A stretch of 64,000 nt of DNA from SIG299 sp045531955 (GTDB lineage: Bacteria > Bacillota > Clostridia > Lachnospirales > Lachnospiraceae). Positions within the stretch are counted from its first letter, which is position 1, and each line of letters begins with the position of its first letter. The stretch covers positions 1-64,000 of the forward strand of contig JAZSFC010000028.1 in assembly GCA_045531955.1 (NCBI GenBank), read 5' to 3'. The translations under genes and the position numbers were made by a program. The notes below the pieces were generated by a model. The model searched no databases, had not been told where the DNA came from, and saw only the letters and a list, made by a program, of their open reading frames with translations. Below, piece by piece: positions 24,576 through 33,994 of the stretch.

Positions 24576-26078
24576 ATGAAGCTAAAAAACAGGCTGTTTG
24601 CCGCTTTTTTCATTATCATATTGTTACCCTGCAGCATGATTGGTACCATTGGTTCGGTAATACTTACCCAACAGGTCAGCACCATGGAGGAAACTTACCG
24701 GGTGGATACGGACGGCTGGGAGGTAGTTACGGAACCGGTTCAGATATTGAACCGCATGACCCGGTCAGCGTTTAATGAACTCAGCACCATGGCACTGCGT
24801 TATCCGGAACGGTTTCAGGACAGCCAGCGGATTTCATCCATTAACGAGGGGCTGATGGAAAGTTATTCTTATCTTTTGGTAGAGAAGAATGAGGATATGA
24901 TATTTATCGGAAATAAAACCCATTATAACAGTATTCAAAAGCAGATTCCGGATGTGGGCGGATTTGAAGTGGCATATGACGGAGGTGTTTATATTGGGGG
25001 AGAAGTTCCTTTTTTGGTAAAGCAGCAGGATTTTAAGTTTGCAGACGGAAAATCCGGAAGCTTTTATATTATTACGGATGTAAATGCCATGGTGTTGCGT
25101 TTGAAGAGCGCCGCTACTATTGTAATTCTCGGCAGTATTCTGACCATTATATTTACTGCGGGTATTCTTGTGGCATGGCTTTATCAGGGGATTTTGCTGC
25201 CGTTAAATGCGTTAAAACGGGCAACAAAACAGCTGCAGGAAGGTAATCTGGATTATTCCCTGAAGGACAATATTTCGGATGATGAAATCGGCCAGCTTTG
25301 CGCAGATTTTGAAGAAATGAGAGTGCATCTGAAAAATGAAATTGAGGTACGGATTCAATACGAACAGGACTTAAAGGAACTAATCAGCAATATCTCTCAT
25401 GATATAAAAACACCGCTGACAGCAATCAAAGGATACGCAGAAGGGCTGTTGGATGGCGTGGCAGACACACCGGAACGCCGGGAAAAATATTTGAGAACAA
25501 TATTTGCAAAGGCAAGTGATATGACAACACTGGTAGATGAGCTGTCTTTTTATACAAAAATTGATACGAATAATATTCCGTATCATTTTGAAAAAGTAAG
25601 AGTAAACGACTACTTTTTGGATTGCGTGGAAGACAATAAGCCGGAATTGGAAATTGTGGACGTAGATTTATGGTATGAAAGTAATGTAAAAAATGAAACG
25701 CAGGTATTGGGCGACAGAGAGCAGTTGCGACGGGTAATGAATAACCTCATCGGAAACGCGGTAAAATACCGTGGAGATAAAGAGCGGGGAAGCATTACTG
25801 TACGTCTGAAGGAAGAAGAAACACTGGTATATGTAGAAGTGGAAGATAACGGACAGGGAATTTCTGAGCAGGCACTGCCATATGTGTTTGAGCGTTTTTA
25901 CCGGGCAGATTCTTCCAGAAATTCTAAACAAGGCGGAAGCGGTCTTGGATTAGCTATTGCAAAGCGGATTATTGAAGAGCATGGCGGCACAATCCGGGCA
26001 GAAAGCGAAGCCGGTGTAGGAACAAAAATTATATTTACGCTAAGAAAAATTGAGGTCATCGAGCAGAAAGGAGAATAA
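24576..26078 (+). CDS. Sensor histidine kinase
   Basis: 500 residues. A transmembrane helix at about 8-30, an extracytoplasmic region of about 140 residues, a second helix at about 178-203, HAMP (about 200-255), HisKA with ISHDIKTPL (His275), and a HATPase domain with NLIGNAVKY, DNGQGI and GGSGLGLAI are in order. The ligand is unknown; the extracytoplasmic domain shows no motif I can name. The next gene, a response regulator, begins 3 bp downstream. GGAGG lies before the start. A TATACT -10 is visible around 24550 but no good -35. Confidence 0.93.
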   Translation: MKLKNRLFAAFFIIILLPCSMIGTIGSVILTQQVSTMEETYRVDTDGWEVVTEPVQILNRMTRSAFNELSTMALRYPERFQDSQRISSINEGLMESYSYLLVEKNEDMIFIGNKTHYNSIQKQIPDVGGFEVAYDGGVYIGGEVPFLVKQQDFKFADGKSGSFYIITDVNAMVLRLKSAATIVILGSILTIIFTAGILVAWLYQGILLPLNALKRATKQLQEGNLDYSLKDNISDDEIGQLCADFEEMRVHLKNEIEVRIQYEQDLKELISNISHDIKTPLTAIKGYAEGLLDGVADTPERREKYLRTIFAKASDMTTLVDELSFYTKIDTNNIPYHFEKVRVNDYFLDCVEDNKPELEIVDVDLWYESNVKNETQVLGDREQLRRVMNNLIGNAVKYRGDKERGSITVRLKEEETLVYVEVEDNGQGISEQALPYVFERFYRADSSRNSKQGGSGLGLAIAKRIIEEHGGTIRAESEAGVGTKIIFTLRKIEVIEQKGE

Positions 26079-26081
26079 TCA

Positions 26082-26771
26082 ATGGAAAATATTTTAATAA
26101 TTGAGGACGAAATTGCAATTGCCGAGCTTGAAAAAGATTATTTAGAATTAGCAGGTTTCCGTGTTACTATGATAAATGACGGGCAAAAAGGTCTTGCGGA
26201 AGCAATGACCGGGGAGTATCACTTAATTATTCTTGACCTTATGCTGCCGGGGATGGATGGATTTGAAATTTGCCGTCAGGTCCGGGAAGAGAAGGATATA
26301 CCGATATTGATGGTGTCTGCGAAGAAAGAGGATATTGATAAAATTCGGGGACTTGGTCTGGGAGCAGATGACTATATGACGAAGCCTTTCAGTCCAAGTG
26401 AACTGGTTGCCAGAGTAAAGGCTCACCTGGCAAGATACGATCGCCTGGTGAAAAACCATGATAAAGTCAATGAAGTGATTGAAATCCGGGGCATGAAGAT
26501 TGACAAAACTGCCCGCAGGGTTTATGTTAATGATGAGGAGAAAATTTTAACAACAAAGGAATTTGATTTGTTAAGTTTTTTGGCAGGACATCCGGACAGG
26601 GTATTTACCAAAGATGAATTATTCCGTGAAATTTGGGACATGGAATCCTTTGGAGATATTGCTACCGTTACGGTGCATATTAAAAAAATTCGTGAAAAAA
26701 TCGAGGAGGATGCGGCCAAACCACAGTACATTGAAACAATTTGGGGCAAGGGATACAGGTTTAAAGTATAA
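26082..26771 (+). CDS. OmpR/PhoB-family response regulator
   Basis: 229 residues. Receiver domain with phosphoacceptor Asp52 in LDLMLPGMDG, acidic pocket EDE (8-10), and Lys in TKPF. The C-terminal winged-helix DNA-binding domain has LTTKEFDLLSFLAGHP and ends TIWGKGYRF. Partner of the histidine kinase just upstream. The short gap to the GGDEF/EAL gene suggests that one may be coordinately expressed. Confidence 0.95.
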   Translation: MENILIIEDEIAIAELEKDYLELAGFRVTMINDGQKGLAEAMTGEYHLIILDLMLPGMDGFEICRQVREEKDIPILMVSAKKEDIDKIRGLGLGADDYMTKPFSPSELVARVKAHLARYDRLVKNHDKVNEVIEIRGMKIDKTARRVYVNDEEKILTTKEFDLLSFLAGHPDRVFTKDELFREIWDMESFGDIATVTVHIKKIREKIEEDAAKPQYIETIWGKGYRFKV

Positions 26772-26830
26772 CAGAAGCCGGGAGTAAATAAATCCGCAAA
26801 GGGATTTGCACAAATGGGGAGAGCAGACGT

Positions 26831-29653
26831 ATGCTGAGCATTCAGAAAACGCAAAGCCAGTTAGAGAAAGACAGACGGGAGAATCCACCGGAGCAGGTGG
26901 AGCTTTTGCAGGAAGAACTGGAGCTGGAAAAAGAAAAAAAGGAAATCATATCTTCGCTGTATAATGACTGGATTTATGAGTATAATGTGAAGGAACGGAA
27001 AGTCACTACCATCAGCGGCAGCAGCTCACACTATATAAGTGCAACCGGTCAGAAACATATTATGCTGGATGACCTTCATCCGGAAGATAAAGCTGCTTTT
27101 GTAGAATGCTGCCGTGGTGTATATGATAGTAAAACACCGGGCTATATGGAAGCCAGAATCAGGGTAGAGGATGAATACCGTTGGATTTCTCTTACAACTC
27201 GGGTGCTTCGGAACCGGGCAGGGAAAATTGTATCGGTAATCGGTAAAATTTCCGATATCAATGGGCAGAAAAAAGAAGAACTCCGACTGCAGGCCCAGGC
27301 CAGACAAGACTCCATGACAGGGCTGTTAAACCGGGTAGCTTTCCGGGAACAGGCGGAAGAATTATTAAACCTGGCAACAAGGCAGGAAGGTAAAGCACCG
27401 GCCATGCTTATTGTTGATATTGATAAATTTAAACAGATAAACGACCATTACGGACATTTATACGGAGATACGGTAATTGTTTCCATGGCGGATGCCCTGC
27501 GGACTGTGTTTGGAGAAGACGCAGCCATAGGAAGATTCGGCGGAGATGAGTTTACGGTATTTCTTTTGGACGCAGATAAAAATATGCTGGAGGATAAAAT
27601 CCTGGAACTCCGCGAAACGTACGCGCGGGATATCGCAGAAACAGAAGACGGACATAAGGTTACCTGCAGTGTTGGCGCGTCCCGTTACGGAGTGGATGGT
27701 ACAACACTGGATGAACTGTTAAAAAGTGCAGACAGTGCATTGTATTACATAAAAGAAAATGGCAGAGACGGTTATGCCATTTGTACAGAGATTATTAAGA
27801 AGAAATTTGCGGAAGGGTCGGAACAGGTTCTTTCGGAAGAGCCAAAAGATGAAAACCGCCGTATTTCTGCGGAAATAACAGAGTTCGCCCTGGAATTATT
27901 AGAGGGAAGCAAGGATTTAAAGAGTGCCATGAACATGCTTCTGATGAGAATCGGCAAGCGCTTCCGGCTATCTGCGGTGTCTGTCCGGGAATACAGTAAT
28001 AAAGATATACCGGAGCTTTCTTTTCTTTGGAGCTCCATAGAGCCTCCGAAAGAACAGCCAACAAATTATATTTCGCTGGAAGAAAGGCGGCGCATCCGGG
28101 AGGATTTCCGTAAAAATCAGATTCTGGAGATTTCTGATGTGGAAGCCTTGCCAAAGCAAAGCGGCTTGTATCAGTTATATACCGGAGTGAATCTGCAGGC
28201 AGTATATCAATGTCCGTTCATCAATGAAGGACAGGTATTCGGCTACATTGCTTATGCTGACAGCCGGCCAAGGGAATGGACGGAAACAGAGAAGCAGTCG
28301 TTATCCTTAATTTCCCGGATTATCAGTAATTATCTTGCAAGAGAGCTTGCTTACGAAAAGATTGCAAAAAAAATCGAACTGATGAAGAGCATGGATGAAG
28401 TAACCGGGCTTTTGAAGTATGATAAATTTAAAGAAGTTGCCCAGTCTCTGTTAAACCAGAACAGTGCCAACGTGAAATATGCCATTGTCTCCACAGATTT
28501 TGCCCATTTTAAATATTTTAATGAGGTATATGGTTTCCGGAGCGGTGATGAGGTTCTCAAGGATTTTGCCGGTCTGGTAGCAAAGCATAATCCAAGAGCA
28601 GTGGCTGCCTGCCGTGACTATGCGGACAACTTTTTAATCATGGTAACGGTGAAAGATGCCGAAACCCTGATGAATAATATCAGTAATTATAATAAAGCGT
28701 TTATGTCCAACCAAAATGCCAGATATATGGATAGTAAGCTGGAGCTTTGCAGCGGAGCATATATTATAGAAAATCCGGAAGCAGGCATTGTGCAGGCACT
28801 GGATAATGCCAATACGGCAAGAAAGTTGCTGAAAGAAAAAGGCGACACCGGAGTATTGATGTTTGAGCCGTCCATGCGTGAAAACCGCATGAAAGAGCTG
28901 GCAATTCTTCATATGATGGAGGAAGCAATTGACAACTGTGAATTCCGGCTGTATCTCCAACCGAAATTTTCATTGGAAACCGGTAAGCTGGTTGGCGCGG
29001 AAGGATTATCCCGCTGGCAAAAGCCAACCGGAGAAATTGTTATGCCGGGTGACTTTATTCCTGCGTTAGAAAAGAGCGGCAAAATTGTCCAGCTGGATTT
29101 CTATATGTATGAAACAGTGCTTCGTCAGCAAAGAAAGTGGATAAATGAAGGGCGTCGGGTTGTTCCGATTTCCGTTAATTTATCCAGACACCATATTAAG
29201 GATGAACAATTGGTGGACAAACTGGTAGGTTTGCTGGAAGTGTATGGTATTGACAGTAGTCTGATTGAAATTGAAATTACGGAAAGTGCCTTCATTGAGG
29301 ATCAGGAAGCATTAATCGAGCTGATGAAAGAGATTAAGCGAAGAGGATTTTTGGTTTCCATTGATGATTTTGGCACCGGATATTCTTCCCTCAGTATGTT
29401 AACCGAGCTTCCTGCAGATATTGTAAAGCTGGACAAAGAATTTTTAAAGCACAGCGATTCGGAAGTATCAAAGGGTATGTTAAATAACGTTATCCGCCTG
29501 ATTAAAGACAACCGTATGGATGTTGTCTGTGAAGGCGTGGAAATCAGCGAGCAGGCAGATTTTCTTGCGAAAGCCGGTTGTGATGTGGGACAGGGCTTCT
29601 ATTTCTCCCGTCCGATTCCGGTGGCTGAGTTCGAAAAATTGTATTTTAAGTAA
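26831..29653 (+). CDS. PAS-GGDEF-GAF-(degenerate GGDEF)-EAL signalling protein
   Basis: 940 residues, cytoplasmic. A short coiled N-terminus, PAS-like domain (about 45-150), first GGDEF domain with intact GGDEF at 237-241 (cyclic-di-GMP synthesis), GAF-like domain (about 345-500), a second GGDEF fold (about 510-660) whose signature is lost (CRDYADNF at 594-601), and an EAL domain (about 680-935). In the EAL domain the signature reads EGL (724-726), but the acidic residues in DDFGTGYSS and CEGVE are present, so phosphodiesterase activity is plausible. Both synthesis and breakdown of cyclic-di-GMP may reside in one protein. It lies 59 bp after the response regulator, with a terminator after. 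Confidence 0.9.
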   Translation: MLSIQKTQSQLEKDRRENPPEQVELLQEELELEKEKKEIISSLYNDWIYEYNVKERKVTTISGSSSHYISATGQKHIMLDDLHPEDKAAFVECCRGVYDSKTPGYMEARIRVEDEYRWISLTTRVLRNRAGKIVSVIGKISDINGQKKEELRLQAQARQDSMTGLLNRVAFREQAEELLNLATRQEGKAPAMLIVDIDKFKQINDHYGHLYGDTVIVSMADALRTVFGEDAAIGRFGGDEFTVFLLDADKNMLEDKILELRETYARDIAETEDGHKVTCSVGASRYGVDGTTLDELLKSADSALYYIKENGRDGYAICTEIIKKKFAEGSEQVLSEEPKDENRRISAEITEFALELLEGSKDLKSAMNMLLMRIGKRFRLSAVSVREYSNKDIPELSFLWSSIEPPKEQPTNYISLEERRRIREDFRKNQILEISDVEALPKQSGLYQLYTGVNLQAVYQCPFINEGQVFGYIAYADSRPREWTETEKQSLSLISRIISNYLARELAYEKIAKKIELMKSMDEVTGLLKYDKFKEVAQSLLNQNSANVKYAIVSTDFAHFKYFNEVYGFRSGDEVLKDFAGLVAKHNPRAVAACRDYADNFLIMVTVKDAETLMNNISNYNKAFMSNQNARYMDSKLELCSGAYIIENPEAGIVQALDNANTARKLLKEKGDTGVLMFEPSMRENRMKELAILHMMEEAIDNCEFRLYLQPKFSLETGKLVGAEGLSRWQKPTGEIVMPGDFIPALEKSGKIVQLDFYMYETVLRQQRKWINEGRRVVPISVNLSRHHIKDEQLVDKLVGLLEVYGIDSSLIEIEITESAFIEDQEALIELMKEIKRRGFLVSIDDFGTGYSSLSMLTELPADIVKLDKEFLKHSDSEVSKGMLNNVIRLIKDNRMDVVCEGVEISEQADFLAKAGCDVGQGFYFSRPIPVAEFEKLYFK

Positions 29654-29655
29654 AA

Positions 29656-29698
29656 AATCTCCGGGAAATCCTTAAATTTAAAGGTTTCCCGGATTTTT
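29656..29698 (+). terminator. Terminator after the GGDEF/EAL gene
   Basis: TCCGGGAAA and its complement TTTCCCGGA enclose a 20-nt centre that itself pairs (CCTTAAATTTAAAGG), followed by TTTTTG. Confidence 0.85.
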
Positions 29699-29700
29699 GT

Positions 29701-29729
29701 TTGACTTTTGAGAAAAATACATATATACT
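29701..29729 (+). promoter_or_regulatory. Promoter of asnS
   Basis: TTGACT (29701-29706), 17-bp spacer, TATACT (29724-29729). Only about 33 nt separate the likely start site from the ATG, so there is no room for a T-box leader. Confidence 0.75.
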
Positions 29730-29768
29730 CAGAAGATAGAGAAAAATTAGGAAAGGACGGGAGTTCAA

Positions 29769-31160
29769 ATGGATTTAATCACAATTCGCGAATTATACCG
29801 CAACAAAGAAAACTACTTAGACAAGAACATCACCGTTGGCGGCTGGGTGCGCAGCGTCAGAGATTCCAAGACTTTTGGATTTATCGTGTTGAACGACGGT
29901 ACATTTTTTGAAACATTACAGATTGTTTACAGCGATAATTTAAATAATTTCAATGAAATCAGTAAGTTAAATGTAGGCTCTGCTATTATCGTTTCCGGAA
30001 AGCTGGTTGCTACACCGGAGGCAAAGCAGCCGTTTGAAATTCAGGCAGAAGAAGTTGTTGTTGAAGGTGCATCCACACCGGATTACCCATTACAGAAGAA
30101 GAGACATACCTTGGAGTTTTTAAGAACCATGACTCATCTTCGCCCAAGAACCAACACCTTCCAGGCAGTGTTCCGCGTACGTTCCCTGGCAGCTTATGCA
30201 ATTCATAAGTTTTTCCAGGAAAGAGATTTCGTATATGTACACACCCCACTTATCACAGGCAGTGACTGTGAGGGTGCCGGTGAAATGTTCCAGGTAACCA
30301 CCATGGATTTGGCTAATGTGCCAATGACAGAGGATGGCAAGGTAGATTTCTCCCAGGATTTCTTCAACAAGCCAACGAACCTTACCGTTAGCGGTCAGTT
30401 AAAGGGTGAAACTTATGCTATGGCATTCCGTAACATTTACACCTTCGGACCAACCTTCCGTGCAGAAAACTCCAACACCACCCGCCATGCGGCTGAATTC
30501 TGGATGATTGAGCCGGAAATTGCATTTGCAGACTTAAAGGACGATATGGTGCTTGCAGAAAGCATGATTAAGTACATCATCCGTTACGTTCTTGAAAATG
30601 CTCCGGAAGAAATGAACTTCTTCAACTCTTTCGTGGACAAGGGATTACTGGACAGATTAAACAATGTGCTCAACTCTGAGTTTGGTCATGTGACCTATAC
30701 AGAAGCAATTGAAATCTTAGAGAAGAACAATGACCAGTTTGATTACAAGGTATCCTGGGGCTGCGATCTTCAGACCGAGCATGAGCGTTACTTAACCGAG
30801 CAGGTATTTAAAAAGCCTGTTTTCGTAACTGATTATCCAAAGGATATTAAGGCCTTCTACATGAAGTTAAACGAAGATGGCAAGACCGTTGCTGCTATGG
30901 ACTGTTTAGTTCCTGGTATCGGTGAAATCATCGGCGGAAGCCAGAGAGAAGATGATTACGAAAAGCTTACCAAGAGAATGGAAGAGCTTGGCTTAAAGGC
31001 TGAGGATTGCGACTTCTACCTTGACCTTAGAAAGTACGGTTCTGCAAGACATGCAGGTTTTGGTCTTGGCTTTGAAAGATGCGTTATGTACCTCACCGGT
31101 ATGGGCAACATCAGAGACGTTATTCCGTTCCCAAGAACCGTAAATAACTGCGATTTATAA
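29769..31160 (+). CDS. asnS: Asparaginyl-tRNA synthetase
   Basis: 463 residues. Class IIb synthetase: N-terminal OB-fold anticodon-binding domain (VGGWVRSVRDSKTFGFIVL), then catalytic core with FRAENSNTTRHAAEFWMIEPE (motif 2) and FGLGFERCVMYLTG (motif 3). Full length and intact. The last codons are part of a long inverted repeat that follows. Its codon use favours AAG for lysine, as in other highly expressed genes of the window. Confidence 0.96.
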   Translation: MDLITIRELYRNKENYLDKNITVGGWVRSVRDSKTFGFIVLNDGTFFETLQIVYSDNLNNFNEISKLNVGSAIIVSGKLVATPEAKQPFEIQAEEVVVEGASTPDYPLQKKRHTLEFLRTMTHLRPRTNTFQAVFRVRSLAAYAIHKFFQERDFVYVHTPLITGSDCEGAGEMFQVTTMDLANVPMTEDGKVDFSQDFFNKPTNLTVSGQLKGETYAMAFRNIYTFGPTFRAENSNTTRHAAEFWMIEPEIAFADLKDDMVLAESMIKYIIRYVLENAPEEMNFFNSFVDKGLLDRLNNVLNSEFGHVTYTEAIEILEKNNDQFDYKVSWGCDLQTEHERYLTEQVFKKPVFVTDYPKDIKAFYMKLNEDGKTVAAMDCLVPGIGEIIGGSQREDDYEKLTKRMEELGLKAEDCDFYLDLRKYGSARHAGFGLGFERCVMYLTGMGNIRDVIPFPRTVNNCDL

Positions 31161-31396
31161 TAACAAGAACATAAAAGAGGCTGTGATATAAGGAATTTTT
31201 GAGACTACATTATCCGTGTCTGCCTGCCTCCTCTGACAGCCGTTCATCCAAGCTGGAACAAACGAAAAGCACGTTTGTCCATCCTGTTTGAACATCTGTC
31301 AGCTGAGAGGTCAGACACTTGGATAATGTAGTGCTTAAAAATTTTTTTATATCACAGCCTCTTTTGCGTTACATTGTTATTAAGTCGCAGTTAATA
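31143..31396 (+). repeat. Long hairpin element overlapping the asnS stop codon
   Basis: About 250 bp. Arms of about 80 bp (31143-31222 and 31316-31396) are near-perfect inverted copies with small indels, including a 19-bp perfect stretch with AAAGAGGCTGTGATATAA. The left arm begins inside the asnS coding sequence (last codons and stop), so the right arm carries an inverted copy of the asnS 3' end. The centre forms further hairpins. It probably serves as the asnS terminator. It may be a MITE-like or palindromic-duplication product. No coding content. Confidence 0.8.
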
Positions 31397-31421
31397 TAAG
31401 CTCTTAGGAGCGGAAGTAATT

Positions 31422-32579
31422 TTATAGGGAAAAGAAAGTTTGTATCTTTTCTTTTATTGCGGTTACGCTTCCCTGAATCATCGGAGTATTTCCTCCGCAT
31501 TTAGCGCCCAGTTCCGTTCTGAAAATTTGGGCAAGTTCTTTACAGTCTTTCTTTTTGCTTCCCACAATAAAGGAGTAGCCGGTTTCTTCATCGCCGGAGA
31601 ATACAGCGCAGTAGCCGGAGTACTTTTCAACCAAGGAATTTACGGTGTTGCGGATGGCGATGGTATCCATTTTATCTACAAAGAGGATAGCGTGCTCGCT
31701 TTCTTCAGGGGAAGGCAGAGTGGAGATGCTTAATTTTAAGTATTCTGCCTGCAGGTTGTTGATACGTTCCTGCTGGCGGAGCATATCGTCTTTTAATTTA
31801 AGCACGGCATCTGCAATTAAATCCTGCTTTGCGGAAAGTGCCACGGAAACGGCGGCAACGCTGTCCTGCTTTTTGTTATAGTCTGCAAGGGCTCTGGCGC
31901 CGCAGAGAATGTTTAAACGGACTCCGCCCCGGTGGCTTTGGCAGTTTGTTATTTTAATCATGCCGATTTCTCCGGTATGTGCCACGTGAGGGGCACAGCA
32001 GGCACATACATCTACGCCCGGAATAGTAACAATTCGTACCTGGCCTTCAATTTCAATTTTACTGCGGTAGGAAAGTGCCGCCAGTTTTTCTTTGGAAGGG
32101 TACGTAATTTCTACCGGCAGATTTTTGTAAATGATTTCGTTGGCACGAAGCTCGATTTCCCGCACCTGGGCAGGAGTAAGTTCACCGTTAAAATCTAAAG
32201 TGACTTCGTTGTTGCTTAAGTGAAACCCGACATTATTGTAGCCAAAGCGGTTATGAACCAGTCCGGACACTATATGCTCACCGGAGTGTTGCTGCATGAA
32301 ATCGAAGCGCTGTTCCCAATCTACATGGCCTGCAACAACAGAACCGGGTTCCAGAGGCTGCTCCAGATAGTGGTAAATCAAATCATCCTTAATTTGTACA
32401 TTTAAAACAGGCAGGTTGTTTAAAGTACCTTTGTCTGCAGACTGTCCGCCTTCTTCCGGAAAGAAGGCAGTGGCATCCAGAAGCACCCGGTATAGTTTGC
32501 CGTCGGTAGTTGGTTCGCAGGAAACTACGGTGGCGGTAAAGTCGGTAATGTTGATATTTTCGTAAAATAGTTTTCTCAT
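31422..32579 (-). CDS. Alanyl-tRNA editing protein, AlaX-like with DHHA1-like C-terminus
   Basis: 385 residues. Free-standing editing protein related to the AlaRS editing domain, which clears Ser or Gly mischarged to tRNA-Ala. The zinc-binding pair HSGEH and CACCAPHVAHTG is present. The GGQSADKG and QHSGEHIVSG stretches match AlaRS editing. Residues from about 250 form a coiled linker and DHHA1-like domain (GAKCGGNTPMIQGSV near the C-terminus), so this is the long form. It ends just after the asnS-linked hairpin; the two genes converge. Confidence 0.9.
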   Translation of the reverse strand: MRKLFYENINITDFTATVVSCEPTTDGKLYRVLLDATAFFPEEGGQSADKGTLNNLPVLNVQIKDDLIYHYLEQPLEPGSVVAGHVDWEQRFDFMQQHSGEHIVSGLVHNRFGYNNVGFHLSNNEVTLDFNGELTPAQVREIELRANEIIYKNLPVEITYPSKEKLAALSYRSKIEIEGQVRIVTIPGVDVCACCAPHVAHTGEIGMIKITNCQSHRGGVRLNILCGARALADYNKKQDSVAAVSVALSAKQDLIADAVLKLKDDMLRQQERINNLQAEYLKLSISTLPSPEESEHAILFVDKMDTIAIRNTVNSLVEKYSGYCAVFSGDEETGYSFIVGSKKKDCKELAQIFRTELGAKCGGNTPMIQGSVTAIKEKIQTFFSL

Positions 32580-32605
32580 GGTGGATAAGTCCTTTTTCTT
32601 CTTGA

Positions 32606-33817
32606 TTATTGTTTTTTCAAAGTAATAAAATCCTGTAATTCCAGTTCTTCCTTTGAATTGGCATATCGTAAGGATATGATATCATCCTGAAGTCCTTTTT
32701 TCAACTCGATATGTTCCACAAGATCCGGGGCAATGTCCGGAAATTTTTGTGAGACAAACGAGATGGTGTGTTGCTGCCAAGCATCTTCTTTGGAAATGGA
32801 GAAGGATACCGCAGGACCGATAATTACGCAAGCATCAATAGGAGTACCTGAAATGTTTACTGGCAGGTCTGTTCGGGTAACACATAAATCAAAAACAAGC
32901 TGAGAGTCGGTTTCGGTAACTCCTAATTCGTATTTGTATTCTGCGCGGATATCAGTTTCTTTATCATAGGAATAAGTAACGTATTTGTATTCCCCAGGCC
33001 ATTCCGGTTTGTGGAATTTATCGATGACTGCCTTGCATACGGTTGGATCCAGTTTTAGAACAAAATTATAATCCTCTTCGTCTACCACATAGCCATCCTC
33101 GTAGATTGCAACGGCATTGCCAAGTCTGAAAGTGTCCGTAAAACTGAAATAATAGGTTTTATCAGTACTAAAGTCAAAGTCAGGAAGATCCTCATCCGAC
33201 GGGTCTATGAATTCAGCGGCGAGCAAGGCTTTCACAAAGGCTTTCACTTCTGCATCTTCCATGTCTAAATTATCCAAAGCAGCCTCCGTTGGAAAATGGT
33301 ATAAATCGGAGTAATAGTCCTTGCCGGTATGAAGGGTAATGTTATTGGTCCGCTCAAAAACATAAAGATGATAAAGTGGGCCACGCCCCATATCTACCCG
33401 CGGAAGCTCTTCGTAGTAGAGACACACACGGAAGTCTTCTTCGTATCCGGGTATGCGGTAAAGGGTGCCGGTGTGGGTACAGGCTGCCAGGTCTTCTTTG
33501 TTATCTGCCCAGTGGATTTTTTCATTCCCATAAACAGTGCAGAGTTCTTCGCCAAGAAGAGTATGGAGAGGAAGGTCGCTTTTGCTGTATTCCTGATAGA
33601 AATGGGAACGGGTGTACACTTCACCGTTGTAATACAATCGGAAAGATTCTTCGCTGTAGCAGCCGCTGCTAAAGGAGTTAAGCCCTAGGTTCTGCTGTAA
33701 GAAGGAGTGGGATAATGCCGGGTAATAAATACCCTGAGGTTTCGTTTTGGAGCCGCATCCGGCAAAAAGCAGAATGAACAGTAACATGGTATAAATCATT
33801 CGGTTACATAATTTCAT
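32606..33817 (-). CDS. Lipoprotein of unknown function
   Basis: 403 residues from ATG at 33817, which has AAAGGAGG upstream. Signal peptide with lipobox LLFAGC (Cys at about 21), so anchored outside. The rest is rich in Tyr, Asp and Glu, with YKYVTYSYDKETDIRAEYKY and FSTDKTYYFSFTDTF stretches but no known motif. Probably a lineage-specific protein. It has its own promoter and sits 26 bp upstream of the AlaX-like gene, so the two may be cotranscribed. Confidence 0.75.
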   Translation of the reverse strand: MKLCNRMIYTMLLFILLFAGCGSKTKPQGIYYPALSHSFLQQNLGLNSFSSGCYSEESFRLYYNGEVYTRSHFYQEYSKSDLPLHTLLGEELCTVYGNEKIHWADNKEDLAACTHTGTLYRIPGYEEDFRVCLYYEELPRVDMGRGPLYHLYVFERTNNITLHTGKDYYSDLYHFPTEAALDNLDMEDAEVKAFVKALLAAEFIDPSDEDLPDFDFSTDKTYYFSFTDTFRLGNAVAIYEDGYVVDEEDYNFVLKLDPTVCKAVIDKFHKPEWPGEYKYVTYSYDKETDIRAEYKYELGVTETDSQLVFDLCVTRTDLPVNISGTPIDACVIIGPAVSFSISKEDAWQQHTISFVSQKFPDIAPDLVEHIELKKGLQDDIISLRYANSKEELELQDFITLKKQ

Positions 33818-33866
33818 GGAAGGTCCTCCTTTCCGGGAAATAACAGAAAAAATAAAATTTAATTTT

Positions 33867-33895
33867 AGTATAAGGGGTAAGAGCAGGTCAGACAA
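33867..33895 (-). promoter_or_regulatory. Promoter of the lipoprotein gene
   Basis: On the minus strand TTGTCT (33890-33895) and TATACT (33867-33872) have a 17-bp spacer. Confidence 0.6.
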
Positions 33896-33922
33896 CCGAT
33901 GAAATTAGAGGTGTACGGTGGT

Positions 33923-33975
33923 AAAAAAAGACATAAGTAAGGCTGGTAAAGAGAATGTTTCGAATTACCAGCCTT
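33923..33975 (-). terminator. Terminator of queT
   Basis: On the minus strand AAGGCTGGTAA pairs with TTACCAGCCTT, followed by a T-rich tract ending TTTTTTTAC (33922-33930). Confidence 0.7.
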
Positions 33976-33994
33976 TTAAGATTTCATATATTCT

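Noticed and set aside
29729..29769. A T-box leader before asnS
   Set aside because: Only about 33-40 nt separate promoter and start codon. No T-box sequence is present.
31143..31396. An insertion sequence with a transposase
   Set aside because: The element is too short, has no coding content and no target-site duplication I can define.
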